Source of the DNA: Lewinella sp. W8
GTDB taxonomy: Bacteria > Bacteroidota > Bacteroidia > Chitinophagales > Saprospiraceae
DNA: 64,000 nucleotides
NCBI RefSeq assembly: GCF_004375085.3
Contig: NZ_SNAQ03000019.1
Location: 1-64,000, forward strand
Reading direction: 5' to 3'
Positions 41,903 through 49,818 of this stretch are shown in pieces. The notes beneath the pieces are model-generated. The model saw only the letters and a list, made by a program, of their open reading frames with translations. It did no database searches and was not told the origin of the DNA. Made by a program: the position numbers and the translations under genes. The first letter of the stretch is position 1, and each line of letters opens with the position of its first letter.

Positions 41903-42211
41903 CTATTCCTTTACGCTGTTTTGCCAAAAGAAGTAAGCCCGCATCTTCAGATAACAGGTGTCCGTGCTTACGACGCGATTGTCGGCAGCGGTGTAAACCT
42001 CCCATTTGCCACGCATTAAGACCAGCTTCCCATTGTTTAAAGCCCCTATCCGGTACGGAGTCTGAGAAAGATCGTAGTCGCAATGCGACTTCACTTTCGA
42101 CCTGGAGTAGATTTTGTCCGAAAATGAATTGACGTAGAAGAAGTGATCCGCTGCGAGGTATAATCCTACAAAGATTAAGGCAGCGACCAGGAAGTTTTTT
42201 ATAGTCTCCAT
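41903..42211 (-). CDS. Unknown membrane-anchored small protein
   Basis: The product has 102 residues. The N-terminal 'IKNFLVAALIFVGLYLAADH' is a transmembrane helix or uncleaved signal, followed by a polar domain with two Cys far apart (residues ~44 and ~86, possibly disulfide-bonded). No family recognised. Confidence 0.5.
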   Translation of the reverse strand: METIKNFLVAALIFVGLYLAADHFFYVNSFSDKIYSRSKVKSHCDYDLSQTPYRIGALNNGKLVLMRGKWEVYTAADNRVVSTDTCYLKMRAYFFWQNSVKE

Positions 42212-42218
42212 GGTGTTT

Positions 42219-42776
42219 TCAGTTTTGAGGGGTGTAGGGCTCTTTCTTTTGTCCGGTCAAGTCAGACATAGATATATCATCCAGAGCTAGAGACACCAAA
42301 AGGTTCCGGCCGCGCTCTATCCCCTCGTTGTAGATTTTGTCATACTGCTCCCGAACAGCCTTATCAATGGATGGCTGTATTTCGGCTTCTCTTTGCTCAA
42401 GGGACTTGATTTTGTCTCGGATGTTGAAGGCAAAATCCCGGACAGCGTAATACACTTTTCCCGGAACGACAAACCAATCATCAGAGGTAAGGGCCGATCC
42501 ATTAAAGTCTTTTTCGTGGCGAATACTTTTAGCGTTCGGATTGTGTACAGACCTGAAAAGCGAACGCACAAATCGGTCCAATTCGTCGTTGTGGAAGAAG
42601 TACCAAGTCATACGAAACGAAACGTATTCCATAGCCTCGACAACCTGGACGGATTTACCCTTTTCCATCGTTTTCATGCAATCAGGACAAAGAAGGTTTT
42701 TTCTCCGTCTTGGGGCTTCTGCCCCCAACCTGTTGCAGCCTTGGCATGGTTCCTTGCCGCTATACATTCCACGCAT
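42219..42776 (-). CDS. Unknown protein with N-terminal zinc ribbon
   Basis: The product has 185 residues. 'EPCQGCNRLG' and 'LLCPDCMKTME' give two Cys-x2-Cys pairs about 20 residues apart, a zinc ribbon. The rest is helical with 'DKIKSLEQREAEIQPSIDKA' near the C-terminus suggesting a coiled coil. The residues between are aromatic-rich. Phage zinc-ribbon proteins often bind nucleic acid or host transcription factors; here the role is unknown. Confidence 0.55.
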   Translation of the reverse strand: MRGMYSGKEPCQGCNRLGAEAPRRRKNLLCPDCMKTMEKGKSVQVVEAMEYVSFRMTWYFFHNDELDRFVRSLFRSVHNPNAKSIRHEKDFNGSALTSDDWFVVPGKVYYAVRDFAFNIRDKIKSLEQREAEIQPSIDKAVREQYDKIYNEGIERGRNLLVSLALDDISMSDLTGQKKEPYTPQN

Positions 42777-42778
42777 AA

Positions 42779-43102
42779 TTATTGTTTCTCAGGGTTATCG
42801 CTATTGGTTTTGTCCAGGTCGACGGCAATTAGTCCGCGTTCCTTGGCTAACTCTCGGGCTCCATTGTGGGCGTGAAAAGACGTGATGTAGACGCCTTCGT
42901 CTGTCCATTTGCCACCTTCGAATACTTCCAGGAGGAAGCCGCCGGGATATTCACCGACCACGTACTCCAGGCGTTTGTTGGTGCTCTTCTTGGTGTAGCA
43001 AGCAGCGGAGCAAGTGCCAGTTGCTAAGACCGCCGATTCTTTGCCGTAGGCTCGGGCAACTTGTTTGGGGTCGAAATCTTCTTTGCAGTAGTTACAGGTC
43101 AT
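42779..43102 (-). CDS. Unknown zinc-binding protein
   Basis: The product has 107 residues. 'MTCNYCKEDF' and 'GTCSAACYTKK' form a Cys-x2-Cys ... Cys-x3-Cys arrangement over the first ~35 residues. The C-terminal half is beta-rich with 'GFLLEVFEGGKWTDEGVYIT'. It lies 2 bp upstream of the zinc-ribbon gene on the same strand. Function unknown. Confidence 0.5.
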   Translation of the reverse strand: MTCNYCKEDFDPKQVARAYGKESAVLATGTCSAACYTKKSTNKRLEYVVGEYPGGFLLEVFEGGKWTDEGVYITSFHAHNGARELAKERGLIAVDLDKTNSDNPEKQ

Positions 43103-43155
43103 TATTTTTCATTTTGAGGGCGGAGCTTTCGCCCCGCCCGTTGTTTTGCTGAGTC

Positions 43156-43803
43156 TTAGGCCCACAGTTTTTTAGCGGTCTCCAGCTTCTTCGCCATTTC
43201 CTTTTTGTGATTGTTGGCATACGTTAGGGAAAAGCTATGTCGGCGTTCACGCTTCGGGGTAGCCTTGATCCTGGCGTGTTCCTTTTCGGCCTCCTCCAGT
43301 TTGTAGGCGAAATACTCCAGGCTCTCAGGCATCGACAAATCAATCTTATCGGTAAGGCTTTCCCAATACTCTGCCCGGGAAGCGTACTCTTCGGCTTGCT
43401 TGGTGTATTCGACAGACTTCGCCATGCGTTTGTGATTCCGCTCGATCAAAGCACGGTGGCGTTTTTCTGAGTGGTGTCCTACTTTGATCGGTTCGGCCAA
43501 CACCAGGAAGTCCGCTCCCTCCTGAGCCGCCTTCCAACGTTCAGTTGATTTGGCGTTGGCATTGCCGGCGGCGTTGTTCAGTCGTTCAGCCTTTCGGCGG
43601 GCGCGTTCCCGCGAATCGAATCCGTCGGCCCGGGTGATGGAATAGAGGAATTTGTCGTCTCTCGTTTTGCCCAGGAAGTTGTGGACGATGCACTCGTTTT
43701 CTTTGCCGTACTTGGTCGTGACGATGATCTCTTCGCCTTTTTCGTGTTGCTCTTCACAAAGAGCAACGAAGACGTTAGGACAGTATTTTTTGTAAGTATT
43801 CAT
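43156..43803 (-). CDS. DUF3560 family protein
   Basis: The product has 215 residues. The DUF3560 signature 'VGHHSEKRHRALIERNHKRM' with following 'KSVEYTKQAEEYASRAEYWE' is clear around residues 108-150. This family occurs in plasmids and phages, often near anti-restriction or DNA-metabolism genes; its biochemical role is not established. The start ATG is directly preceded by the conserved TCCTTAGCA block. Confidence 0.8.
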   Translation of the reverse strand: MNTYKKYCPNVFVALCEEQHEKGEEIIVTTKYGKENECIVHNFLGKTRDDKFLYSITRADGFDSRERARRKAERLNNAAGNANAKSTERWKAAQEGADFLVLAEPIKVGHHSEKRHRALIERNHKRMAKSVEYTKQAEEYASRAEYWESLTDKIDLSMPESLEYFAYKLEEAEKEHARIKATPKRERRHSFSLTYANNHKKEMAKKLETAKKLWA

Positions 43804-43812
43804 TGCTAAGGA
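43804..43812 (-). promoter_or_regulatory. Conserved leader TCCTTAGCA before ATG (copy 3)
   Basis: On the minus strand, AATCAATCAATCCTTAGCA abuts the ATG of the DUF3560 gene. The extended AATCAATCAA part is shared with copies 4 and 5. Confidence 0.55.
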
Positions 43813-43825
43813 TTGATTGATTTAG

Positions 43826-44191
43826 TTAGGGCATGATCTTCACCATGTCCATATTGTAGTTGCTCAGGTTGTCTTTGGCCCAGGCTTCGCCTTCCTCCAG
43901 GGAACCGAAATACTTCCGGACTTCGCGGAAGTCGTGATCTTTGGAAAGGTAGTCGACGTAAGCCTTGGGCTCGTAAGTCCAAACGACTTCAAAATCTTCG
44001 TTCGTTATTGTTACGCCTTGGATATTTGCTTCCGCGAATCTCTTGCCGTCTTCTTTGAGAAGATGAAGTTGTCCTTCGTTCGCTCCTCTCCAGAAGTCGG
44101 GAGTTCCGCCAATGTTCTTTAGGTATCTCAGGTGATCGCCAAGCGAACCTTGGTCAAATTCCTTTCCAGATAGAAAAAGTAGGTAGTCCAT
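43826..44191 (-). CDS. Unknown phage protein
   Basis: The product has 121 residues with 'YLLFLSGKEFDQGSLGDHLR' and 'EVVWTYEPKAYVDYLSKDHD'. Probably a soluble alpha/beta protein. Its start is marked by the conserved leader, and it lies 22 bp upstream of the DUF3560 gene. No family recognised. Confidence 0.5.
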   Translation of the reverse strand: MDYLLFLSGKEFDQGSLGDHLRYLKNIGGTPDFWRGANEGQLHLLKEDGKRFAEANIQGVTITNEDFEVVWTYEPKAYVDYLSKDHDFREVRKYFGSLEEGEAWAKDNLSNYNMDMVKIMP

Positions 44192-44200
44192 TGCTAAGGA
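44192..44200 (-). promoter_or_regulatory. Conserved leader TCCTTAGCA before ATG (copy 4)
   Basis: On the minus strand, AAAATCAATCCTTAGCA abuts the ATG at 44191. It is identical in its core to copies 1 and 3. Confidence 0.55.
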
Positions 44201-44212
44201 TTGATTTTGTGA

Positions 44213-44404
44213 TTAAATGGGCCCCATGCAGAATCCGTCTTCATCGTATGCTTCGATGATAGACTTGCCTTTTTCGTTGGAACGGACCTTGTAGCTCCAG
44301 GCCTCTTCGGGACTATCTTCATACGCTAACTTTTCGTCCGCGTTGATTTGGTCGGCTACCGCTTTAGCGGCCTCGGGGGTGGGGTAAACAGTATGTCGGT
44401 GCAT
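44213..44404 (-). CDS. Small unknown protein
   Basis: The product has 63 residues from MHRHTVYPTPEAAKAVADQI; a frame back to 44515 overlaps the preceding gene and is rejected. The middle 'EDSPEEAWSYKVRSNEKGKS' is charged. It is preceded by an A-rich leader (AATAAAAATAAAAATC) instead of TCCTTAGCA. No family recognised. Confidence 0.5.
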   Translation of the reverse strand: MHRHTVYPTPEAAKAVADQINADEKLAYEDSPEEAWSYKVRSNEKGKSIIEAYDEDGFCMGPI

Positions 44405-44415
44405 GATTTTTATTT

Positions 44416-44739
44416 TTATTGATTGCATTTGTTTGCTTTCGCCTTTGCGAGTCTTTCGACCTGTTTTGCGTTCCATACCTGAGCAGACTTCCATGTAGGG
44501 TAAGCGGTTACACATCTTTCGTGCCCAAATTCGTTGTAAACACCAGTAAGACAGGCGTGGGGGTGCCAGCTTTTAAAGTCTTCGGGACCAACCTCTTTGC
44601 GGCGAACGTGGTGGGTTGTGCGAAAGCCTGTTAATACGTCTCGATCCTCCAGATAGTAGGTCTTGCGAAAGCCTCCTCCACACGTCAGGTACAAATTGTT
44701 TGCATCTAAAAGGGATTGAGTTTTTTTGCTGAGTTTCAT
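44416..44739 (-). CDS. Unknown phage protein
   Basis: The product has 107 residues: 'LYLTCGGGFRKTYYLEDRDV', 'RRKEVGPEDFKSWHPHACLT' and a basic C-terminus 'KQVERLAKAKANKCNQ'. Cys and His occur at intervals that could bind metal, but no standard motif is seen. The start is preceded by a variant of the conserved leader. Confidence 0.5.
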   Translation of the reverse strand: MKLSKKTQSLLDANNLYLTCGGGFRKTYYLEDRDVLTGFRTTHHVRRKEVGPEDFKSWHPHACLTGVYNEFGHERCVTAYPTWKSAQVWNAKQVERLAKAKANKCNQ

Positions 44740-44750
44740 TGCTAAGGGGA
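44740..44750 (-). promoter_or_regulatory. Conserved leader TCCCCTTAGCA before ATG (copy 5, variant)
   Basis: On the minus strand, AATCAATCAATCCCCTTAGCA abuts the ATG at 44739. It carries two extra C within the TCCTTAGCA core but keeps the AATCAATCAA extension and the distance to ATG. Confidence 0.5.
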
Positions 44751-44766
44751 TTGATTGATTAAAGGC

Positions 44767-45048
44767 CTACCAGTTACAGACCAAATTTTGGTTTCTCAAT
44801 CCTGGTCTGTAATCGCCAAAACTAAAAACCTGCCTAGTCGGTCCATTGTAAAATGCTTGCGTATATACGCGGGAGTGGTACATAACCTTTCCTTCCTCGA
44901 AGCAGAAAAATTCCACTTCAGTCATTTGGGCGGAAAAGTCTTGCGACCATTTTTGCCACCAGTTTTCGAATGACTTCCTAGAAAGATAGTCGGAGCACAT
45001 TTGCTCTCCACCTTGTTTCCATTTGAGCACATATCCATTTGCCAACAT
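44767..45048 (-). CDS. Unknown protein, first gene of leftward cluster
   Basis: The product has 93 residues: 'NGYVLKWKQGGEQMCSDYLS', an aromatic 'FENWWQKWSQDFS', and a beta-rich remainder. It is the promoter-proximal gene of the leftward cluster, about 25 bp from the -7 element. First-transcribed phage early genes are often host-takeover factors; this is positional inference only. Confidence 0.5.
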   Translation of the reverse strand: MLANGYVLKWKQGGEQMCSDYLSRKSFENWWQKWSQDFSAQMTEVEFFCFEEGKVMYHSRVYTQAFYNGPTRQVFSFGDYRPGLRNQNLVCNW

Positions 45049-45072
45049 AGCGTGTCTTATTTGATTGCCTTA

Positions 45073-45103
45073 CAAATGTAGGGCTAAATTCTATTTTATG
45101 CAA
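45073..45103 (-). promoter_or_regulatory. Bacteroidota-type promoter for the leftward cluster
   Basis: On the minus strand, TTG (45103-45101), 20 bp, then TACATTTG (45080-45073) match the -33 and -7 (TAnnTTTG) elements of Bacteroidota primary-sigma promoters with normal spacing. It lies directly upstream of the first leftward gene in a strongly A+T-rich gap (45049-45212) which must also carry the start of rightward late transcription. Confidence 0.65.
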
Positions 45104-45212
45104 TCTTTTCGGAATGTTTTTAGAATTTTAGAAATCTATTTTACTTTTCTGTGACAATTGCTTGTTGACCAAAAGACTGTATTCCAGCGGTTTATTGCGG
45201 ATAAATTGCGGA

Positions 45213-48143
45213 ATGATTATTGAAGAGGTAGTAAAATTTGTCACGGACAATACGGGGCTGGCTTCGTCTGCGGATGAACTGGACAGGGTCAATAATTTGT
45301 TAGACGGGGTTCGGGATAAGGCTACGAAAGCGTTCGACGAAGCTCGGGGGGCAATTCGTTCCTACAATGAAGAGGCGAAAAAGAACGTCAGAGAAACGGC
45401 AAGGGCGGAAACTCAGGCGAAAAGGTGGAACAGGTCTTTGCAGGGGGTGAAGGCGTCTATTGCGGATCAGGTGAAGAGCTTCAGGATATTAGGCGTGGAG
45501 GTCGGCCAATACCAGGAGGCAATTTCTTTGGCGCGTTCCGGATCGGCCTCGTTTCGTCAGGGACTCACCCAGGCGGGCGTTGCTGCGGGGAATGTCCGCA
45601 AGGTCATGCTTGCCCTCAACTTGTCGTTGGGGCTTATCGGTGTGGCTATCGTTGCGGTTGTTGCTGCCCTTTCCATCTTCATTGCTGCCTCCCGTCGGTC
45701 TCAGCGGATCGCGGACGCCTTCGCGGACGCTGGAGCCGCCCTTAGTGCCACCCTAGACGTTTTGCTCGACCGGGTTGCGGCTGTCGGGGAGGCGTTGTTT
45801 GATTTTGTTCGCGGGAAAGCCGGGGTTATCACTACCCTGGAGCGGTTCGGAGAAGCCACGTCAGGAGTTACTGCCGAAATCGTGAAGGAAGCCCAGGCAG
45901 CGGCACAATTGGCCCGGGAGCTTAGGGCCGTTGATCGTCAGCTTCGAGACCTGGAAGTCACGCAGGCCGCCTACTCTACCCGGCTCAGGGAATTGGAGCG
46001 AATCGCTGGGGATGGAACGAAAGGGGTCCGCAATCAAATTGCCGCAGAGCGGGAGCGGGCCGACATTGTTATAGGCGGACTCGAAGAGGAAATCCGGCTG
46101 AGGCGTCAAGGGGTGGCCGCAGCATTGAACGGGACGACCGAAGTGACGGAAAGCACCTTGGCGCAGATAGACGCCATTAAGCAATTCGGGGTTGGGCTCA
46201 ACGCGACCTTTGCCAACACCCGGGCAACCGACGCCACCCGGGAGGAGGTAGCGGAGCTTGTCAAGGAATTGATCGACCTGGAGGACGCTTTGGCCGCAGA
46301 GCAATTCGCCAACGAGGACAACATCCGGGGCATCCGGAAAGCCGCCTTTGAGGAGTACAAGAAGCAACAGGAGGAGGCCCTTCGCCTGGAGCAAGCGGTC
46401 AACGAAGCCCGGGAAAACGTACTGGAGCAACTTCGGGAAGCTCAGGAAGGAGACTTCACCGGCGAACAGGCAATTGAGCGGGACCGGAGACTCGCAGCCG
46501 TCCGGATCAACGAACTGGAAAAGGTCACGCGGGAGGTATTCAAGCAAGCCGGTGAGCAATTCAATTTGGAAGAGGCCTTTATCAACTTGCGCCTGGAGGC
46601 GGAAGCCAAAGCCAACCGGGAATTACAGAAGCTCCGCTTTGAGGAGCAGCAGGACGCTATTGACGCGGCCCGGGAGCGGGCGGAGGCCGAAATCGATTTG
46701 CTCACTATCTCCGGAGACGAAGAGCTTTCCCTCGCGGAATTCAAGGCGCAACAGCGGGCGCAACTCCAGCGGGATTCTCTCCGGGAGCTTCGCAAGATCA
46801 CGGAGGAAGAGTTCGGCCCGGACAGCCTGGAAGTGCTCCGGATCGACTTGCAAATCCAGGATGCAGAGCAAGCCGCTACCGACGCCGTGATCGGGGGAGC
46901 GGAACGCCGCCGGCAAGAACTGATTGAGTCCAACGACTTACAGCGGCAACTTGCCAACGCCCGGATTGACCTACTCGAAGAAAGCGGAGAAAAGGAATTG
47001 TCCTTGGAGCAATTCAAGGCCCGGGAGAAATTGGGCATTGAGCGGGACTTCCTGGAAAAGAAGCTCGAAATCCTTGCTAGTGACCCGGCAGCAGACAGCG
47101 CACAACTCGAATTACTCCGCCTTCAGATTCAGCAACTCGACCAGCAGATCGAAGCCATTGGAGATACCGACCTTTCCCCGCTAGAAAGGATCAAGCAAGG
47201 GATCATCAATGCACTCAACATTGACGAGCAAACCCTCAAACTTTTAGGGCAGCAGATCAGCGGGATTTTCAACAATGTGGCCGAAGGAATTGCGGCAAAT
47301 ATTGACCGACAAATAGCGGAGTACGACCGGCTACTCGAAGAACTGGAGGATCAAATTTCAGAGACCGAGGGCCTACTCGAAGAACAACTACAACGCCGGG
47401 AGGAGGGCTTTTCCAACAATGTGGAGGTATACGAAGAGCAATTGGCTCAAGAGACCGCCGCCCGGGACAAAGCACTCAAAGAACGGGCAGAGCTTGAGAA
47501 GAGGGCCGCACGTCAGCAGTTGATCGTTGACGCGGCAACCCAGGCAAGTGCCCTCGCCGTGGCTGCGTCCCAATTGATTGCAGCGGAGGCAAGCAAAGGT
47601 CTTATCGGTATCGTGATCGCTGCCGGGGCCCTGGCTACCGCTTTCAGCCTGTTCACCAGATACAAGGCAGCGGCAGCGGCAGCGACCGCCGACATTCCCA
47701 CCTTTGAGAAAGGCTTTAATCTGGAGTACGGCTACCAGGAAGGACCAAGCCACCGCCAGGGAGGTATCAAATTAAAGGATCAGTTTGACCGATGGTATGA
47801 AATCCAGGGCGGAGAATTCGTGACCAACGTGGACAGCACCCGGAAGTATCAGCCCGCATTGGAGGCAATGAATACCGGGGCCATGGACAACATGACGGAC
47901 CTTGAGGCCTTGCGTCTTCTCGGGCGGGACACGTCCGTACCCCAAGTCTCTTCCGTGACGGCCGGGAAGTCAAGCTCCCGGGACTACGGGCAGCTTGAGG
48001 AAATCGTCAGCAAGAACGTCGGAAAGGTCGTTGACGCCGTCGGAGCCAACACTTCAGAACAGGTGCTCCCGGACGGCCGGATCGTGCGGAGGACTGAGAC
48101 GAAAACGCGGCGGACAACTACAATTATTTCGACTTTTTACTAA
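45213..48143 (+). CDS. Tail tape measure protein
   Basis: The protein has 976 residues from MIIEEVVKFVTDNTGLASSA; the frame opens at 45162 but the first 17 residues do not resemble protein. It is a long coiled-coil protein with hydrophobic segments near residues 145-170 ('LALNLSLGLIGVAIVAVVAA') and near the C-terminus ('ASKGLIGIVIAAGALATAFS'). A C-terminal region 'EGPSHRQGGIKLKDQFDRWY' plus 'EIQGGEFVTN' is typical of Bacteroidota phage tape measures. It sets tail length and may act in DNA entry. Two similar 91-residue units lie in the middle (from 46686 and 46959). Confidence 0.9.
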   Translation: MIIEEVVKFVTDNTGLASSADELDRVNNLLDGVRDKATKAFDEARGAIRSYNEEAKKNVRETARAETQAKRWNRSLQGVKASIADQVKSFRILGVEVGQYQEAISLARSGSASFRQGLTQAGVAAGNVRKVMLALNLSLGLIGVAIVAVVAALSIFIAASRRSQRIADAFADAGAALSATLDVLLDRVAAVGEALFDFVRGKAGVITTLERFGEATSGVTAEIVKEAQAAAQLARELRAVDRQLRDLEVTQAAYSTRLRELERIAGDGTKGVRNQIAAERERADIVIGGLEEEIRLRRQGVAAALNGTTEVTESTLAQIDAIKQFGVGLNATFANTRATDATREEVAELVKELIDLEDALAAEQFANEDNIRGIRKAAFEEYKKQQEEALRLEQAVNEARENVLEQLREAQEGDFTGEQAIERDRRLAAVRINELEKVTREVFKQAGEQFNLEEAFINLRLEAEAKANRELQKLRFEEQQDAIDAARERAEAEIDLLTISGDEELSLAEFKAQQRAQLQRDSLRELRKITEEEFGPDSLEVLRIDLQIQDAEQAATDAVIGGAERRRQELIESNDLQRQLANARIDLLEESGEKELSLEQFKAREKLGIERDFLEKKLEILASDPAADSAQLELLRLQIQQLDQQIEAIGDTDLSPLERIKQGIINALNIDEQTLKLLGQQISGIFNNVAEGIAANIDRQIAEYDRLLEELEDQISETEGLLEEQLQRREEGFSNNVEVYEEQLAQETAARDKALKERAELEKRAARQQLIVDAATQASALAVAASQLIAAEASKGLIGIVIAAGALATAFSLFTRYKAAAAAATADIPTFEKGFNLEYGYQEGPSHRQGGIKLKDQFDRWYEIQGGEFVTNVDSTRKYQPALEAMNTGAMDNMTDLEALRLLGRDTSVPQVSSVTAGKSSSRDYGQLEEIVSKNVGKVVDAVGANTSEQVLPDGRIVRRTETKTRRTTTIISTFY
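46686..47231 (+). repeat. Two 91-codon repeat units inside the tape measure gene
   Basis: The units begin with 'AEIDLLTISGDEELSLAEFK' (46686) and 'ARIDLLEESGEKELSLEQFK' (46959), offset by 273 bp. Both continue with a basic/acidic helix containing 'RDSLREL' or 'RDFLEKK' and a 'LEVLRIDLQIQD' or 'LELLRLQIQQLD' segment. They are diverged at DNA level, so this is an old duplication. Confidence 0.6.
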
Positions 48144-48215
48144 AAGACTTTATTCCTATTATTCTGGAATTTAGCTTGCGAACCGATACTATTACCGTAG
48201 CCAAAACTTAACGAA

Positions 48216-48593
48216 ATGACCGACGCGGAAGCCTTCAAAAAACTCCAAGTAAAGCCCGGGCATAGTCTGTACCGCAGCAAGTCCAAAAAGGACGCCGACG
48301 GTGAACCGCTGTATTCTGTCATTTCTGACCGTGTGGCTGCGCGTGGCCTGGCTGAAGATTGGGAGAAGGTAAACGCTCCTGTTGAGGCCCCGAAGACGGT
48401 GAAGACGGCTCCTAAGAAGACCGGCACCAAAAAGACTGCCGCGAAGAGTCAGGAGCCGGAGCCCGTCGAGGAAGTCCAGGAGGTAGAAGAAGAAGCCGAA
48501 GCTCCCGCCGCTGAGGAAACCGAGGAGGTCCAGGAGGAAGCCAAACCCGCTGCCAAGACTACGCGGGGGCGGGCCAAGAAAACCGCTAAGTAA
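48216..48593 (+). CDS. Unknown late protein with low-complexity acidic/basic tail
   Basis: The product has 125 residues. The first ~50 residues could fold ('EAFKKLQVKPGHSLYRSKSK'). The rest is low complexity: a Lys/Thr/Ala stretch, a Glu/Val/Ala stretch ('EEVQEVEEEAEAPAAEETEE') and a basic end. Such tails are common in head decoration or DNA-interacting phage proteins. Function unknown. Its TAA overlaps the next ATG. Confidence 0.55.
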   Translation: MTDAEAFKKLQVKPGHSLYRSKSKKDADGEPLYSVISDRVAARGLAEDWEKVNAPVEAPKTVKTAPKKTGTKKTAAKSQEPEPVEEVQEVEEEAEAPAAEETEEVQEEAKPAAKTTRGRAKKTAK

Positions 48594-48790
48594 TGGCGAC
48601 CAAATACCAGCCTATCCAGAAGTCGACAGGCAAGCCCGTTGGGGCTCCTTTGACGGAGAAGCAGAAGGAGGCGCACCAGGAGGACGTGAACACCCGGGGA
48701 AAGTATCGCTACGAGGCTTTACCTGACAAGAACCCCAAGCCCCCCGAATCAGTAAAGAAGACTCTCGAAAAGACGGGAGACAAAGAATAA
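48593..48790 (+). CDS. Small unknown late protein
   Basis: The product has 65 residues, polar and Lys/Pro-rich ('QPIQKSTGKPVGAPLTEKQK', 'NPKPPESVKKTLEKTGDKE'), probably disordered. It overlaps the previous gene by one base (TAATG) and ends 13 bp before the scaffold-like gene, so it belongs to the capsid module. Confidence 0.5.
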   Translation: MATKYQPIQKSTGKPVGAPLTEKQKEAHQEDVNTRGKYRYEALPDKNPKPPESVKKTLEKTGDKE

Positions 48791-48803
48791 CATCCCCTAT
48801 ACA

Positions 48804-49733
48804 ATGGAGGAACTTATCGAGGCGGTGGTCGGCCTCACCACAACAGACCCTGGGCAATTTATCACCGGCCTAAAGGGTGAAGACGGACGGTTATCTGAAG
48901 ATGCGGTCGAGAAGGTCAAAGGTGTCCTTGTCGAGCACATCAAGTCCGTTGGGAAACAACAACTTGGCCGGGGTGTGAAAACCAAGGCCCGGGAGTTGGA
49001 AAACCTTGTCCGGGAAAAGCTCGGGAACGGTTACGACCTTGATCCTTCACTCCAGGAATCGCAGCTTATCGAAGCCCTCGCAACCGCCTGGAATTCTGAA
49101 CGCGAAAAGCTATCAGCCGGAGCGAAGAAGATCGAAGGGGAAGGGCTCACGTTGGAAAAGCTACTGGAGCGCGAAGACGTCCGCGAAAGAGTGGCTTCCA
49201 AAGTAAAGACCGCCACCCAAACTTTAGAGCAGAAATTAGCTCAACTCGAAGAGGGCTACAAGTCCAAACTTCAAGAGTTGATCCATAAGAACCGCTCTTC
49301 CCAGCTTGCCGCCGCTATCGACCAAATAGCCAGTAAGTTCAGTTTTTCCGTTGACGTTGACGGGGATAAGTCCCTTTCTGAGCGTCGCCGCAATCTCCTT
49401 CGCAACCTTATCGGGGTTGAGGAGGTAGCTGAGGCAGAAGACGGGAAGCTCTACCCGGTAGACAAGGAAGGTAACGCCATGTACCACCCGGAGACCATGC
49501 AGAAAATGACGTTGGTAGACCTCGTAAGAAGTCGCAACCCCTTCGGAGAATCCGAATTCCCCAAGGGTGCAAAATCAACGCCGAAGCCTAAGAATGGCAA
49601 GCCGGTAGCAGGGGCGAAGTATTACTTCGAAAATGCTGAGGCCTACATGGACGCCCGGAGCAAAACTTCCGACCTGACTAAACGCCGCGAAATGGCGGAA
49701 GCGTGGTCGGCCCAACAACAGCAAGAAAGCTAA
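48804..49733 (+). CDS. Scaffolding-like protein
   Basis: The product has 309 residues. It is charged and helical with a central coiled coil ('TATQTLEQKLAQLEEGYKSK') and a polar C-terminus ending in a glutamine run. Position directly before the major capsid gene, size and composition fit a capsid scaffold. A globular part with 'DGKLYPVDKEGNAMYHPET' is not typical of simple scaffolds. There is no protease motif. Confidence 0.6.
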   Translation: MEELIEAVVGLTTTDPGQFITGLKGEDGRLSEDAVEKVKGVLVEHIKSVGKQQLGRGVKTKARELENLVREKLGNGYDLDPSLQESQLIEALATAWNSEREKLSAGAKKIEGEGLTLEKLLEREDVRERVASKVKTATQTLEQKLAQLEEGYKSKLQELIHKNRSSQLAAAIDQIASKFSFSVDVDGDKSLSERRRNLLRNLIGVEEVAEAEDGKLYPVDKEGNAMYHPETMQKMTLVDLVRSRNPFGESEFPKGAKSTPKPKNGKPVAGAKYYFENAEAYMDARSKTSDLTKRREMAEAWSAQQQQES

Positions 49734-49803
49734 CAGGTAACAGTCCGGTAAGAACCTATTCCTCCCCTGAAGTGATCCGCTTCGGGCTGGAATCTTCATT
49801 CTA

Positions 49804-49814
49804 ACTGATACCAA
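49804..49814 (+). promoter_or_regulatory. Shared leader ACTGATACCAA before the major capsid gene
   Basis: ACTGATACCAA lies 4 bp before the capsid ATG; the same 11 bases, preceded by a similar TTCA-containing stretch, occur before the spike gene at 56029. Upstream, an imperfect hairpin (CCCTGAAG with CTTCGGG, about 49765-49787) separates it from the scaffold gene. Confidence 0.4.
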
Positions 49815-49818
49815 CAAA

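Noticed and set aside
43801..44750. Repeated ATTGATTGATT blocks as a CRISPR or satellite array
   Set aside because: The copies are irregularly spaced, short and always next to a start codon, so they are leaders and not an array.
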